Shown one piece after another: positions 8,839 to 17,546 of a DNA stretch of 50,901 nucleotides (positions are counted from its first letter, which is position 1; each line of letters opens with the position of its first letter). The stretch spans positions 1 through 50,901 of the forward strand of contig NZ_JXRQ01000020.1 of NCBI RefSeq assembly GCF_000829445.1. The letters are read 5' to 3'. Position numbers and translations under genes: made by a program. This stretch comes from Jeotgalibacillus alimentarius. Its GTDB lineage: Bacteria; Bacillota; Bacilli; Bacillales; Jeotgalibacillaceae. Below the pieces are notes generated by a model that was not told where the DNA came from, searched no databases, and worked only from the letters and a program-made list of their open reading frames with translations.

Positions 8839-9903
8839 TTATATATTTTGCAGCAAATTAAAAACAGGTAATAGAATGATCAGATAAGCTCCGACTACTG
8901 CGAAACCAATAAAAGTAAAAATGACCGGCTGCAGAAAATTAAAATACCTGCCTGATTTCTCTTCTAAAGCTGTAAGACAATATTTACTGTAAAAACCCCA
9001 CTCTTTTTCTAGGTTTCCATTCATTTCACCATGCTGAGTGATCCGCAGCATGTCTTCGGTAAAATAAGGTAATGAAAGCAGCGTATGATAAATACTTTGG
9101 CCTCTTTCAAGTTCGTCATTTAGAAACCGGCCAATTTCTTTAAAGAGTGGTCTATATGGCTGTTCAATAAAGGTCTGAAGCATTTGCTGAAAGGAACAAC
9201 CGCTTTTCAGCAGCATAGAGGCTTCTCTTGAGAAAAGGTAACTGTGGTAGTGTCTGAAGTAAAAACCCGCACCAGGAAGGGCGGACAACACTTTCCACCT
9301 CTCTAGCGGCTGCTTTTTTATGAGGATAAAACCAGTGATGATGGTGATACTGAAAGTCACAGCGATGAGGATTAAACTTAAAACAGGTATGATCCTGAAT
9401 GCAGATTGTGCAATTATGATCATCTCAGACTGCTCATTGCCGACCGCTTCATATAAACGCGTCATTCTTGGCAGCAGGTATAAGTTTAAGATCGCAGATA
9501 CGAAAAGAAATAGAAGGATTAAAAAAAGTGGGTATTGAAGGATCGTCAATAATTTTTTCTTCTGGTTTTCCCGATGCTTCATCAAAGATGCTGTTTCAGA
9601 GAGGGCTTGTCCAATCTCGCCTGACTGCTCTGCAAAAAACAAATGCATACAGACGTATGAAGGATAACCGAGGCGTTTTAATGTTTCACTTAAAGTGGAG
9701 CCATTTATCAGGAGTTTGATGAGTTCTTCCCTTCCTGATAGTGATGGAAATTGAAGAAACAAGAAACTGAAGGATTGATCAAGCGGATAACCATTTTCAC
9801 GCAATTCACTTAAGCGGTGAAGGAAAACGGGCTGATCTTTTTTGGGGATATAAAGTTGCCGGTGTGATCCACCTGTTATACTCCTGAGCAGATACATAAC
9901 CAA
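8839..9903 (-). CDS. comGB: Competence pseudopilus polytopic membrane protein ComGB
   Basis: ComGB is the inner membrane platform of the pseudopilus, a GspF/PilC homologue with two T2SF domains. Hydrophobic stretches are visible at LTILQYPLFLILLFLFVSAI, VLSLILIAVTFSITIITGFI and near the C-terminus (FTFIGFAVVGAYLIILLPVF). I chose the TTG at 9903 because AAGGAG is 6 nt upstream; an ATG at 9897 is also in frame. Either start lies inside the end of comGA, giving an overlap of about 95 nt. A frame extending to 9963 is open but has no support. Confidence 0.93.
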   Translation of the reverse strand: MVMYLLRSITGGSHRQLYIPKKDQPVFLHRLSELRENGYPLDQSFSFLFLQFPSLSGREELIKLLINGSTLSETLKRLGYPSYVCMHLFFAEQSGEIGQALSETASLMKHRENQKKKLLTILQYPLFLILLFLFVSAILNLYLLPRMTRLYEAVGNEQSEMIIIAQSAFRIIPVLSLILIAVTFSITIITGFILIKKQPLERWKVLSALPGAGFYFRHYHSYLFSREASMLLKSGCSFQQMLQTFIEQPYRPLFKEIGRFLNDELERGQSIYHTLLSLPYFTEDMLRITQHGEMNGNLEKEWGFYSKYCLTALEEKSGRYFNFLQPVIFTFIGFAVVGAYLIILLPVFNLLQNI

Positions 9904-10873
9904 GGGCCGCTCCTTTCCTGAATAGCTGTTCAAGCGTCTGGTACGGTTGCACAGGCAATTCATTCAGATAATCACATATCGCCTCAGAAGTCATAATTTC
10001 ATAGATTGAGGTACGCGACTGCGCCTCACCGTTTATCTGTACTTTCACCAGCCTTTGACCGGTAGCACCAATTAACGATTGTTTTAAGTCTTCTTTTCGA
10101 ATGCCCAGGTCTATCATCCTTCTGATCGCTCCTTTTGTATCTTTAGCGTGAAGCGTCGATAGGACAAGATGGCCGCTTAATGCAGCTTTTACTGCAATAT
10201 CTGCTGTCTCTTCATCACGTATTTCCCCTATAATAATCATATCCGGGTCATGTCTGAGAACAGCTTTTAATCCTTGCGCATAGGTCACCCCGGCTTTTTC
10301 ATTAATCTGAACCTGCAGCACGTGATCTTCATTTCTTTCGACAGGATCTTCAAGCGTGATAATGTTTCTATGAAGTTCAGTAGAGCAGTAATGAATGAGA
10401 GAATAGAGAGTGGTTGATTTGCCGCTTCCGGTTGGTCCTGAGAACAGAATCAGTCCCTGTGGCTGACGGACTAGTGATGATAATGTTTTTGCGGAGTTAG
10501 AAAATAGTGAGAGTTTTTCAATAGGTACTGCAAATGATTGTGGTAACAGTCTGATGACAAGACTTTCTTTACCTTCTGAAGAAGGAAGTGTGGATATTCT
10601 AAGGGAAATCTTCTCACCATCAATGATGGTCATTGTTGCGCCGCTTTGAGGTTTTCTTTTTTCACCGATATCAAGAGATGCCCTGTACTTAAAGTGCGAT
10701 ATCAGTCGTTCACCCTGATTTAAAGATATGGTTCTGAGTATAGACAGATCTCCGAGTGCTCTGATATGAACCACCATGTGCTGTGATTCAGGCAAAAAAT
10801 GAATATCAGATCCTCTGCTTTCAAATGCTTCTTTTAGTAGATTTTGTGCTAATAATTCTGTGCCATATGGCAT
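9806..10873 (-). CDS. comGA: Competence pseudopilus traffic ATPase ComGA
   Basis: This cytosolic GspE/PilB-type ATPase powers pseudopilus assembly for DNA uptake. The protein is 355 aa, essentially the length of B. subtilis ComGA. It shows GPTGSGKSTTL (Walker A, residues 146-156), the aspartate box LEDPVE, Walker B MIIIGEIRDEETA, and the histidine box LSTLHAKD. The tetracysteine zinc motif of larger GspE proteins is absent, as usual for ComGA. I chose the ATG at 10873, preceded by AAAGGATGTG; an upstream in-frame ATG at 10945 has no support. It is the first gene of comGA-GG. No perfect ComK box (AAAA-N5-TTTT pairs) was obvious upstream, though the region is AT-rich. Confidence 0.95.
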   Translation of the reverse strand: MPYGTELLAQNLLKEAFESRGSDIHFLPESQHMVVHIRALGDLSILRTISLNQGERLISHFKYRASLDIGEKRKPQSGATMTIIDGEKISLRISTLPSSEGKESLVIRLLPQSFAVPIEKLSLFSNSAKTLSSLVRQPQGLILFSGPTGSGKSTTLYSLIHYCSTELHRNIITLEDPVERNEDHVLQVQINEKAGVTYAQGLKAVLRHDPDMIIIGEIRDEETADIAVKAALSGHLVLSTLHAKDTKGAIRRMIDLGIRKEDLKQSLIGATGQRLVKVQINGEAQSRTSIYEIMTSEAICDYLNELPVQPYQTLEQLFRKGAALGYVSAQEYNRWITPATLYPQKRSARFPSPLK

Positions 10874-10963
10874 TTTTTCACATCCTTTCATAAAGTTATT
10901 TACACTATACAACATTTTTCCATCTATGTCTTTAAATATTTTCAATAATTTGAATCAATAAAA

Positions 10964-11014
10964 ATGTCGGTTCAGCAATCATTACAACCTGTGTAATGAT
11001 TGCTGAACCGACAT
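10964..11014 (-). terminator. Strong terminator downstream of mgsR
   Basis: A perfect 22-bp inverted repeat (10964-10985 and 10993-11014) with a 7-nt loop is followed on the minus strand by T-rich sequence. It separates mgsR from the comG operon, which is read in the same direction. Confidence 0.92.
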
Positions 11015-11032
11015 GAGTATGATCGTTATTGC

Positions 11033-11413
11033 TCAGCCAGACATTTTGTACATCTGTTTTTTATTTGAAAGACTTCTAAGCCCTTCAGGATTGTATCCTA
11101 CGATCAGTGACTTACCATCAGTCAGAATCGGGCGCTTTAACAGCTTTGGATCTTCAATAATCATCTTAACTACTTCAGATAGGGGCAGATCTTCAACGTC
11201 CTGATCCAGTGCTTTGAATGATTGGCTTCTTGTAGCAAGAAGTTCATCTAAACCTTCAGTTGTTAAAGACAGCAGATTCATTAACTCATCATAATCAGGT
11301 GTATCTCTGAAGATATGACGCTCATTCACATTTACTTCATTTTCTTTCAACCATTTTTTTGTCTTTCTGCAAGACGTACAACTTGGATAAGTGAAAAATG
11401 TGATCTGGTTCAT
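11033..11413 (-). CDS. mgsR: Spx/MgsR-family transcriptional regulator
   Basis: This ArsC-fold regulator carries a redox-active CTSC motif (C12 and C15). At 126 aa it equals MgsR (YqgZ) of B. subtilis, which modulates part of the SigB general stress regulon by binding RNA polymerase alpha; Spx itself has CXXC too but sits elsewhere. RPILTDGKSLIVGYNPE is the typical substrate-loop region. The location between comGA and yqgY/yqgX agrees with the B. subtilis order. An imperfect palindrome at 11479-11500 upstream may be regulatory. Confidence 0.87.
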   Translation of the reverse strand: MNQITFFTYPSCTSCRKTKKWLKENEVNVNERHIFRDTPDYDELMNLLSLTTEGLDELLATRSQSFKALDQDVEDLPLSEVVKMIIEDPKLLKRPILTDGKSLIVGYNPEGLRSLSNKKQMYKMSG

Positions 11414-11779
11414 GTTATTACCTCCACTTGTTTATATTTTGTATAACCTTTGGAATAGTTTCATTTAAGTTATATTCATTGTATACCACGTGTATAACAA
11501 TTGTACACCTATAAAACTTATAAATATAAAATTATTTTTAATTGTTCACAATTTTGTTTCATAGTAGAGTAGTATCAGGGTATTTAACTATTGTAGAAAA
11601 ATACATGAACTGTTTGATCACTCTATTTCACCTGGAAAACATGATCTGTTTACTACTTGTATAATCGTTATGACAAAAATCACTCAATCGTCACATTTAA
11701 TCATATGGGATATTTACTTTATAATATGGTATCCTATATAATAGGTTCGATGGATTGTTTGCGTAAAGGAGGGATTCGG
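11414..11779. other. Intergenic region between mgsR and yqgY
   Basis: About 366 nt without a gene; it must hold divergent promoters. On the plus strand GTTTCA (about 11558) and GGGTAT (about 11579) look like the -35 and -10 parts of a SigB promoter, but the spacer of 16 nt is longer than the usual 12-15, so this is weak. A near-palindrome centred on CCACGTG lies at 11479-11500. No terminator-like hairpin is seen here. Confidence 0.4.
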
Positions 11780-12022
11780 ATGGATAAAATGTATCGCGTT
11801 ATGGGGTTTTGGACTGGAATTTTTTCTGTATTATTTTACTTGGGACATATGCCAAAAACTTCATTGCTTTTCCTGGCCCAGACAGGCTTTTTCATCCTTT
11901 TAGGGTACATGAAATTATCTGAGCGCATGTATGTGTATGTATTCTTTGTATACTTAACTATTTTCTTTGCTGGATTTACTTACTGGACAACATTTATGAT
12001 GCCGCTTAAAGGTCCGCTTTAA
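11780..12022 (+). CDS. yqgY: Small membrane protein, DUF2626/YqgY family
   Basis: An 80-aa protein with two to three hydrophobic helices (GFWTGIFSVLFYLGHM, LLFLAQTGFFILLGYM, YVYVFFVYLTIFFAGFTYW), matching the small YqgY family of Bacillus by sequence character, length and place. The function is unknown. The ATG at 11780 has AAAGGAGGG 6-8 nt upstream; the frame remains open further upstream to 11657 but that part has no ribosome binding site. The gene ends at a bidirectional terminator facing yqgX. Confidence 0.88.
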   Translation: MDKMYRVMGFWTGIFSVLFYLGHMPKTSLLFLAQTGFFILLGYMKLSERMYVYVFFVYLTIFFAGFTYWTTFMMPLKGPL

Positions 12023-12062
12023 ATCTCTTCTTTTCATCTGAAGAAATGACGAGCAGATACTG

Positions 12063-12105
12063 ACAAAAGAGACGCTTTTCCTCCTGGGGAAAGCGTCTCT
12101 TTTGT
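12063..12105. terminator. Bidirectional terminator between yqgY and yqgX
   Basis: Arms 12063-12081 and 12086-12105 form a stem of about 18 bp with A-run and T-run flanks on both sides, so it can end both convergent transcripts. Confidence 0.9.
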
Positions 12106-12731
12106 TATTGTAAAAATGGATTCTGACGATTCTCATCAGCAAGTGTTGTAACTGGTCCGTGTCCCGGAAGCACATATGTATCAGCATCAAGCGTAAGTAA
12201 CTTTTTAATGCTTTTCATAAGGATACCCATATCTCCACCAGGAAGATCTGTTCTCCCTATACTCCCCTGAAACAGTACATCACCGGATATCAGGAGTGAT
12301 GATTCCCTGAAGTAAAAACTGATACTTCCAGGTGAGTGTCCAGGCGTGTGCATCAGCTCAAAACGAAAATTTCCGATCTGCGAAGTTTCTTCTCTCTCCC
12401 ACAGATTTTCAGCAGGAGAAGCAGTGATCGGTGTAATTCCCTGAAACAGACCGGAGCCGTTTTTGTCGGGATCCTGCAGCCAGCTTTTTTCCTGTATATG
12501 CATATACACATCGATTTTATAATGAGATCTTATTGCTTCTAAGGCCCCAATGTGGTCAAAGTGAGCATGTGTCAGTAAAATCGCAATCGGTTTCAGTTCT
12601 TTTTTAGAAATAAACTTCTTTATTTTCTCCGGCTCTTCTCCGGGATCGATGACCAGACATTCCTGTCGATCATTATATAAAATATAAGCATTTGTTTGCA
12701 TAGGACCAAGCGGCAGTTGAACCCATTCCAT
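12105..12731 (-). CDS. yqgX: Metallo-beta-lactamase-fold hydrolase, glyoxalase II-like
   Basis: A 208-aa binuclear metal hydrolase with THAHFDHIGA (HxHxDH, residues about 59-68), HTPGHSPGS, SGDVLFQGSIGRTD and LPGHGP, all metal-site motifs of the fold. It matches YqgX, a probable hydroxyacylglutathione-like or bacillithiol-related thioesterase; the substrate is not shown by the sequence. I chose the ATG at 12731 with GAGGTG 6 nt upstream, giving MEWVQLPLGPMQTNAY as in family members. An in-frame ATG at 12749 would add six residues without a good site. Confidence 0.92.
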   Translation of the reverse strand: MEWVQLPLGPMQTNAYILYNDRQECLVIDPGEEPEKIKKFISKKELKPIAILLTHAHFDHIGALEAIRSHYKIDVYMHIQEKSWLQDPDKNGSGLFQGITPITASPAENLWEREETSQIGNFRFELMHTPGHSPGSISFYFRESSLLISGDVLFQGSIGRTDLPGGDMGILMKSIKKLLTLDADTYVLPGHGPVTTLADENRQNPFLQ

Positions 12732-12909
12732 TATTATCACCTCAGACAAAGTTTAGCATGATTTAATATAAAAGACGAATACTCACGAAAGTGTCACGAA
12801 TTACACTCGACATTATTAACATTTAACTATAAAATATATTAAGAGTACGCTTATATATGCACTAATCTCGTTTTATTTATGAACCGACGTATGGAAAGGG
12901 GTGCTTTTG

Positions 12910-13080
12910 ATGAATGGATTAACAATTATCCTTGCACTGGTAACGATCCTGTCAGTAATCGGTACAATTACATCCTTCAAGGAAAAGAACATTATGGGTA
13001 TTTTCTTTGCACTTGCTTCATTAGGTGTATTTGGCTGGTTTACTGTTATGACAATTGTATTTGACGGGTATCCTCACTAA
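12910..13080 (+). CDS. yqgW: Small membrane protein, DUF2759/YqgW family
   Basis: A 56-aa protein starting MNGLTIILALVTILSVIG and ending with FDGYPH. It has two hydrophobic helices separated by the charged turn FKEKN. Size, sequence pattern and place between yqgX and yqgV fit YqgW. AAAGGGG lies just upstream of the ATG. The function is unknown. It is read divergently from yqgX and stops inside a bidirectional terminator. Confidence 0.88.
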   Translation: MNGLTIILALVTILSVIGTITSFKEKNIMGIFFALASLGVFGWFTVMTIVFDGYPH

Positions 13081-13109
13081 AAAAAAGCTGACCGCGGTCA
13101 GCTTTTTTT
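13080..13109. terminator. Bidirectional terminator between yqgW and yqgV
   Basis: AAAAAGCTGACC pairs with GGTCAGCTTTTT around a 2-nt loop, with A and T runs on each side. The stop codon of yqgV lies in one arm. Confidence 0.9.
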
Positions 13110-13424
13110 ATTTGATAAATGCTTTTCAACAGACTTAAGCTTATTCTGCATAGAATGGTCGCTCCTGTCTTTTCTTTCATCAATTCTAATATTTGTAGCC
13201 ACTCGTTGTATCTCCTCTGAAAAGACCGATTCATGCAGTTCCTGTATCACGTTAAACAGCTCAGAAAGTTCTCCTTCGATTAAAGTACTCATCGGTGTTA
13301 ACTGATAGGTAATGTTACCTTCTGCTGCCCGTTTTTCGAGTACCTCCTGTATCCCTGCGACATATTTACTTACGCTGGGTGTTTCTGTACCTATCGGAAT
13401 AATTGTAATATCTGCAATTGCCAT
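13098..13424 (-). CDS. yqgV: Thiamine-binding protein, MTH1187/YkoF-like family
   Basis: A 108-aa ferredoxin-like-fold protein of the MTH1187 (UPF0045) family, recognised from MAIADITIIPIGTETPSVSK and the middle part TYQLTPMSTLIEGE. Members bind thiamine or related ligands and form tetramers; the precise cell role is not known. The ATG at 13424 has GGAGGG 8 nt upstream, so the longer frame to 13448 is not used. It is probably cotranscribed with no other gene, since terminators lie on both sides. Confidence 0.9.
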   Translation of the reverse strand: MAIADITIIPIGTETPSVSKYVAGIQEVLEKRAAEGNITYQLTPMSTLIEGELSELFNVIQELHESVFSEEIQRVATNIRIDERKDRSDHSMQNKLKSVEKHLSNKKS

Positions 13425-13450
13425 GTCTATCCCTCCATTTGGTCTCATGA

Positions 13451-13486
13451 TAAGATAAAAAGCTCCCTCAGGAGCTTTTTATCTTA
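13451..13486 (-). terminator. Terminator of the LTA-synthase-like gene
   Basis: The stem TAAGATAAAAAGCTCC pairs with GGAGCTTTTTATCTTA around a 4-nt loop, and it includes the stop codon of the upstream gene. The T run lies within the stem, so efficiency is less certain than for its neighbours. Confidence 0.8.
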
Positions 13487-15391
13487 TTCAATATTTAAGC
13501 TTGGATCTTCTAAGAGGCGACCAGTTTCTGAGTCATAGAATCTGAGAAGGTCCCCATATATAATTTCATCATTGAATGCAAGTTCTTCTGTTGCTTTATC
13601 AATCATAGGCTGACAGCTTTCAGTTTCGACAGGTTCACCTGTCTCTTTATCCCAACAGGTTTCTCCAGCATACACAAGATCTTCAGTAATGACACGGCCA
13701 TCGCGTAAAATTGCAGTGTTATCATTTTCATCTGAGAAAATGTCCTGACCGAACTGAATACTGTTACTGCCTTCAATTCCCATGATGCTTTGAATTGTCG
13801 GTTTCAGGTCAATTTGACCAGCAATCTTACTGTTTGTATCGCCAATATCTTCACCGGGAATATGAATAAACATAGGAACGCGCTGCAATTGCGCCGAATC
13901 AAACGCAGTAATCTCTTCCTGTTCCAGATATTGAGCCATTGCAGCATTATGATTTTCAGAAATTCCGTAATGGTCTCCATACATCACAATGACAGAATTT
14001 TCATAGATCCCTGCTTCTTTCAGGTAATTGAAAAACTGTTCAATTGCTTCATCCTGATATCTGACTGTCTGGAAATAACGGTTAAGCGTTCCTGAATTTG
14101 AATCAAATTCACTAATAAATTTATCTTCTTCATCAAGATAGAATGGGTGGTGGTTTGTCAGTGTAATCATTTTAGAATAAAACGGCTGTTCCATTTCTTT
14201 CATATGTTCAACTGACTGTTCAAAAAACGGAATATCTTTCATACCCCAGTTGACTGCCTCACCTTCACCAACTGTATAGTCAGTGAGTGAGTAATATCGG
14301 TCATACCCGAAGTTCTGATAGACGATATCACGGTTCCAGAAACTTTTATTATTCGCATGCATCGCATTTGTATAATAGCCGGCTTCATTAAGGCTGTCAG
14401 TCAGTGTATTGAACTCATTCCCGCTGTGTGTAAAGAACACAGCACCACGGCCTAATGGATATAGAGAATTATCAAGCAGAAACTCTGAATCTGATGTTTT
14501 ACCCTGTTCAGTCTGATGATAGAAATTATCCATATACACTGTGTTTTCATCTTCTGTTAATGAATTTAAAAACGGTGTGATCACTTCGCCATTCATTTCG
14601 TTATTAATTACAAAATTCTGCATGGATTCAAGCTTAACAACGATCAGGTTTCTACCTTCACCAATGCCATGCATGTCATTGTTCACATCGGCCTTATTCG
14701 CCTGTACGTAATTACTTACATCAACAAGTGCGTCACTGTCAGCGAGTGCACGCTGAGCTGACTGTTTTGATTGCAGGTAGACATCATAGAGATGGTAATT
14801 ATTGATTCCAATATTTTTTACCAGCATCTCACGGTCAAATGTTCTCGTTAAAAGCTGTGGACGTTCTGTCTCAGCTAACCCGAGGTTTAAGAAAAAAGTT
14901 GCAATTGCAACAAGAAAGAACGCTCTTCTGCTTACTTTGGTAGGTGCTTTAAACGACATATATGACGGCTTATATTTTGCCAGTAAAATAAGAACCAGCA
15001 CATCAATAAAATATAAAGCATCTGTCATATAAATATTTTCCATTGCGCTTCCGCCAAGATCACCGAAGTTGTTCGTCTGGAATAACACCGGAAGAGTGAT
15101 GAAATCATTAAAGAAACGATAGAAAACCATGTTTGCAAACAAAATGGCTGTCAGTATGAAACTTGTAATAATCACATAGTTGTTCCGCGTCTTTTCCTTT
15201 TTAAAAAGTAATCCAACACCAAATATTAATAACAGGAAGCTGAGCGGATTAATAAATAGTATCAGATCCTGCATAAAGTTTTCGGTGTCTACATTAAAGC
15301 TCGCATGATATGCAATAAACGTTTTGATCCAAAGGAACGCAATGGCAATAATGACAAGCGACAGCTTAGGCATTGACCATTTTTTGTTCAT
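13484..15391 (-). CDS. yqgS: Lipoteichoic acid synthase-family enzyme (YqgS type)
   Basis: A 635-aa polytopic membrane enzyme with an extracellular sulfatase-like domain, which polymerises glycerol phosphate from phosphatidylglycerol onto lipoteichoic acid or primes it. Five hydrophobic helices fill residues 8-180. Catalytic and Mn-binding residues are visible: E255 (KLESMQ), nucleophile T299 (QGKTSDSEF), D473-H474 (YGDHYG), all at nearly the same numbers as in S. aureus LtaS. The name YqgS rests on position; whether this is the main LTA synthase or a paralogue cannot be told from the window. AGGAGG precedes the ATG at 15391. Confidence 0.93.
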   Translation of the reverse strand: MNKKWSMPKLSLVIIAIAFLWIKTFIAYHASFNVDTENFMQDLILFINPLSFLLLIFGVGLLFKKEKTRNNYVIITSFILTAILFANMVFYRFFNDFITLPVLFQTNNFGDLGGSAMENIYMTDALYFIDVLVLILLAKYKPSYMSFKAPTKVSRRAFFLVAIATFFLNLGLAETERPQLLTRTFDREMLVKNIGINNYHLYDVYLQSKQSAQRALADSDALVDVSNYVQANKADVNNDMHGIGEGRNLIVVKLESMQNFVINNEMNGEVITPFLNSLTEDENTVYMDNFYHQTEQGKTSDSEFLLDNSLYPLGRGAVFFTHSGNEFNTLTDSLNEAGYYTNAMHANNKSFWNRDIVYQNFGYDRYYSLTDYTVGEGEAVNWGMKDIPFFEQSVEHMKEMEQPFYSKMITLTNHHPFYLDEEDKFISEFDSNSGTLNRYFQTVRYQDEAIEQFFNYLKEAGIYENSVIVMYGDHYGISENHNAAMAQYLEQEEITAFDSAQLQRVPMFIHIPGEDIGDTNSKIAGQIDLKPTIQSIMGIEGSNSIQFGQDIFSDENDNTAILRDGRVITEDLVYAGETCWDKETGEPVETESCQPMIDKATEELAFNDEIIYGDLLRFYDSETGRLLEDPSLNIE

Positions 15392-15726
15392 AAAATTTCC
15401 TCCTACACTTTCATTTACAATTTGTGGATATTACCTTATCTTTAAATAATGATACTCCTGAATGTAAATAAAATCAAACGTGTCATTTACACTTTTAAAA
15501 TCTTATTTACAATTCCACCTTTATAGACGTTTTAAACACTGAAAAGTTCCCGAATTCATTGTTCAAGTTGAAAATCAGCCTATAGTCACATGTGGTGAAA
15601 GCTGGATTAAACCTTAATTTTAACGGATTTTCGGGAAATGTAAAGTAATAACCTTGAAATTGTAAAAGCCCGACAATTCGCACAAAAAATAAAAAGATCT
15701 CCTGTCAAACAGGAGATTCGGAAGAT
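15392..15726. other. Intergenic region between glcK and yqgS
   Basis: 335 nt with no gene. The right end holds the glcK terminator. The rest is AT-rich and should carry the yqgS promoter. TTCCCGAA near 15548 and TTCGGGAA near 15628 are inverted copies 80 nt apart; nothing else stood out. Confidence 0.4.
15683..15720 (-). terminator. Terminator of the glcK transcript
   Basis: ATCTCCTG (15697-15704) pairs with CAGGAGAT (15710-15717), followed on the minus strand by TTTTTATTTTTT. Confidence 0.85.
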
Positions 15727-16695
15727 TTAATGTTTATATTTTATCAGCCAGGCAGCACCTATTACACCTGCATCATTTCCAAGTGTCGCTACCTTGATCT
15801 CAGTAGATTCAGCAACTGTAGGAAATGCAAATTCTCTAAATCTTTCATTGATCCCATCAAGCAATATATCACCGGCTCTGGAAACGCCACCGCCTATTAC
15901 GATTCTTTCAGGGTTCAGTGCACTTCCCAGGTTAGCAAGTGCCAGTCCAAGATAAAACGTCAGTCTGTTAACAGCAGAGGCAGCTGCTGTATCACCGTTT
16001 TTCGCTTCATCAAATACATCTTTCGCTGTGATCGCATTATGTTCATCCATTATTTTATGAAGAGCAGTGTGGCCTTCTGCACGTTCCATCTCTTCTTTTG
16101 CAAGCCGGACCACCCCAGTTGCAGATGCTACCGTTTCAAGACAGCCTTTTTTACCGCAGTTACACTGATATCCGCCTTCAGGTACTGCTGTTATATGACC
16201 AATCTCACCAGCTGCACCTTTAATCCCGTGAGCGATGTCACCGTTAACAATAACGCCTCCGCCAACTCCGGTTCCAAGTGTTACACATACGACGTCTCTT
16301 GCTCCACCACCGGCACCTTTCCACATTTCACCTAATGCTGCAGCATTTGCGTCATTCTCTATTACAACAGGTAAGCCGGTCTGAGATGACAGTTCGTCTC
16401 TTAATGCAACAGGCTTATCCCAGCCTATATTTACACCGGTATATAAGATACCAGTCTGCATATTTACCGGGCCAGGTGCACCAACACCAATGCCGATTAC
16501 ATGTTCTTTAGTCAATTCCATCTGGGTCATCTTCAGTTTAACAGCTGCGGCAATGTCAGGAATAATACTCACACCATGATTAGAAGTATTCGTCGGGATT
16601 TCCCACTTCTGAACAATTTGGCCTTCATCTGTAATTACCGCAAGTTTAGTTGTCGTTCCACCAATATCTACTCCGAAAATATATTCAGCCCTCAT
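15727..16695 (-). CDS. glcK: ROK-family glucokinase
   Basis: A cytosolic glucokinase of the ROK family that phosphorylates glucose with ATP. At 322 aa it is the length of B. subtilis GlcK. It has the phosphate-binding DIGGTTTK near residue 10, the ROK signature around GAAGEIGHITAVPEGG, and the zinc site CNCGKKGCLE. I chose the ATG at 16695 with GGTGG 8 nt upstream; the frame to 16731 would add 12 residues and overlap yqgQ. It follows yqgQ directly, and the ribosome binding site lies within the end of yqgQ, so the two are coupled. Confidence 0.95.
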   Translation of the reverse strand: MRAEYIFGVDIGGTTTKLAVITDEGQIVQKWEIPTNTSNHGVSIIPDIAAAVKLKMTQMELTKEHVIGIGVGAPGPVNMQTGILYTGVNIGWDKPVALRDELSSQTGLPVVIENDANAAALGEMWKGAGGGARDVVCVTLGTGVGGGVIVNGDIAHGIKGAAGEIGHITAVPEGGYQCNCGKKGCLETVASATGVVRLAKEEMERAEGHTALHKIMDEHNAITAKDVFDEAKNGDTAAASAVNRLTFYLGLALANLGSALNPERIVIGGGVSRAGDILLDGINERFREFAFPTVAESTEIKVATLGNDAGVIGAAWLIKYKH

Positions 16696-16699
16696 CAAT

Positions 16700-16906
16700 T
16701 CATCCACCTTTACTTTCTTTTCTGATTTCACCTTTTAAGACCAGCAGTGCCTGTAGATATTCTTCTCTGCCGATCATGCCGGCGTCATAAAGATCTTTTA
16801 TTTCTATTTCCATTAATTCAAGTGTTGCCAGTCTGCCGGGCCCGTAAATATATTGGCCATAGCGCTTTAATAGCAGCTGTACATCATGCATGCTGTTTAG
16901 GGCCAT
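16700..16906 (-). CDS. yqgQ: Small YqgQ-family protein (DUF910)
   Basis: A 68-aa soluble protein, probably a small helical bundle, containing DVQLLLKRYGQYIYGPGR, typical of YqgQ. It sits immediately upstream of glcK, as in Bacillus. The function is unknown, though conserved linkage to glucokinase suggests a connection. The start at 16906 has GGGAG 9 nt upstream. In B. subtilis the rhomboid protease gene yqgP lies next; I find none here. Confidence 0.88.
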   Translation of the reverse strand: MALNSMHDVQLLLKRYGQYIYGPGRLATLELMEIEIKDLYDAGMIGREEYLQALLVLKGEIRKESKGG

Positions 16907-16938
16907 ATTCCGCCACTCCCTGATCTGTTCTGCTTAAT

Positions 16939-17481
16939 CTATTGCTCAGTCATAATTTTCTTAACCGGAATATCATATTCCTCAGCAAACCACTCAGCAA
17001 TCAACTGAAAGCTGTAAGCCATCGAGATGGTGTCTCCACTGTAGTCTGAAAGAAAACGATCATAATATCCACCACCGAAGCCAATCCGGTACCCGTCATT
17101 TGAATAAGCAAGCCCTGGTACAATAATCAGATCTATTTCATGTTTTTGTGCAACCTGTAAATGAGGCTCAGGTTCCAGAAGTCCATAAAATGAAGGAACT
17201 GCATCATTTATTGATTGTATGTAATGAAAAACTAATTTTTTATTTTCAGGCTCACATCTCGGAACACATACTTTTTTTCCGTCATCAAGTGCCTGATTGA
17301 TCAAATGATGGGTATCAATTTCATCGCCTCTGGATATTGTGAGTGCAACCACTTCAGATTGCCGCCATTCAGCTGATGAAGTGAGCTTTTTGTGTATGCG
17401 ATCAGTATAATCTATTTTCTTATTTTCAGGAAGATTCTTGAGCTGCTCAAGCATGAATTGCCGAACCTCTTTTTTTCTCAA
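16939..17481 (-). CDS. yqgN: 5-formyltetrahydrofolate cyclo-ligase
   Basis: This enzyme converts 5-formyl-THF to 5,10-methenyl-THF with ATP, returning stored folate to one-carbon metabolism. About 180 aa. The characteristic RIGFGGGYYDRFL motif is present, as is the early RKKEVRQ segment and LIIVPGLAYSNDGYR. The start is best placed at TTG 17481, with AAGGAGGG about 9 nt upstream. The frame runs open to 17547 but crosses the rpmG terminator. It precedes yqgQ-glcK on the same strand with a gap of about 30 nt. Confidence 0.93.
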   Translation of the reverse strand: MRKKEVRQFMLEQLKNLPENKKIDYTDRIHKKLTSSAEWRQSEVVALTISRGDEIDTHHLINQALDDGKKVCVPRCEPENKKLVFHYIQSINDAVPSFYGLLEPEPHLQVAQKHEIDLIIVPGLAYSNDGYRIGFGGGYYDRFLSDYSGDTISMAYSFQLIAEWFAEEYDIPVKKIMTEQ

Positions 17482-17504
17482 TTGACATGCTCCCTCCTTA
17501 TGAT

Positions 17505-17544
17505 AAAAAAACCGAAAATGCACTATACATTTTCGGTTTTTTTT
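17505..17544 (-). terminator. Terminator of rpmG
   Basis: AAAAAACCGAAAATG pairs with CATTTTCGGTTTTTT across a 7-nt loop, followed by T-rich sequence on the minus strand. It lies just past the rpmG stop codon. Confidence 0.9.
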
Positions 17545-17546
17545 CA

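Noticed and set aside
11556-11586. SigB-type promoter GTTTCA-N-GGGTAT upstream of yqgY
   Set aside because: The spacer is too long for a good SigB promoter and it points to yqgY, not mgsR, so it is kept only as a remark.
12879-13064. A plus-strand open frame overlapping yqgW
   Set aside because: It is out of frame with the conserved membrane protein at 12910-13080, which has the ribosome binding site and the hydrophobic pattern.
15730-16335. A 201-codon plus-strand open frame inside glcK
   Set aside because: It is antisense to a well-supported glucokinase gene, Cys/Ser/Phe-rich, and has no ribosome binding site.
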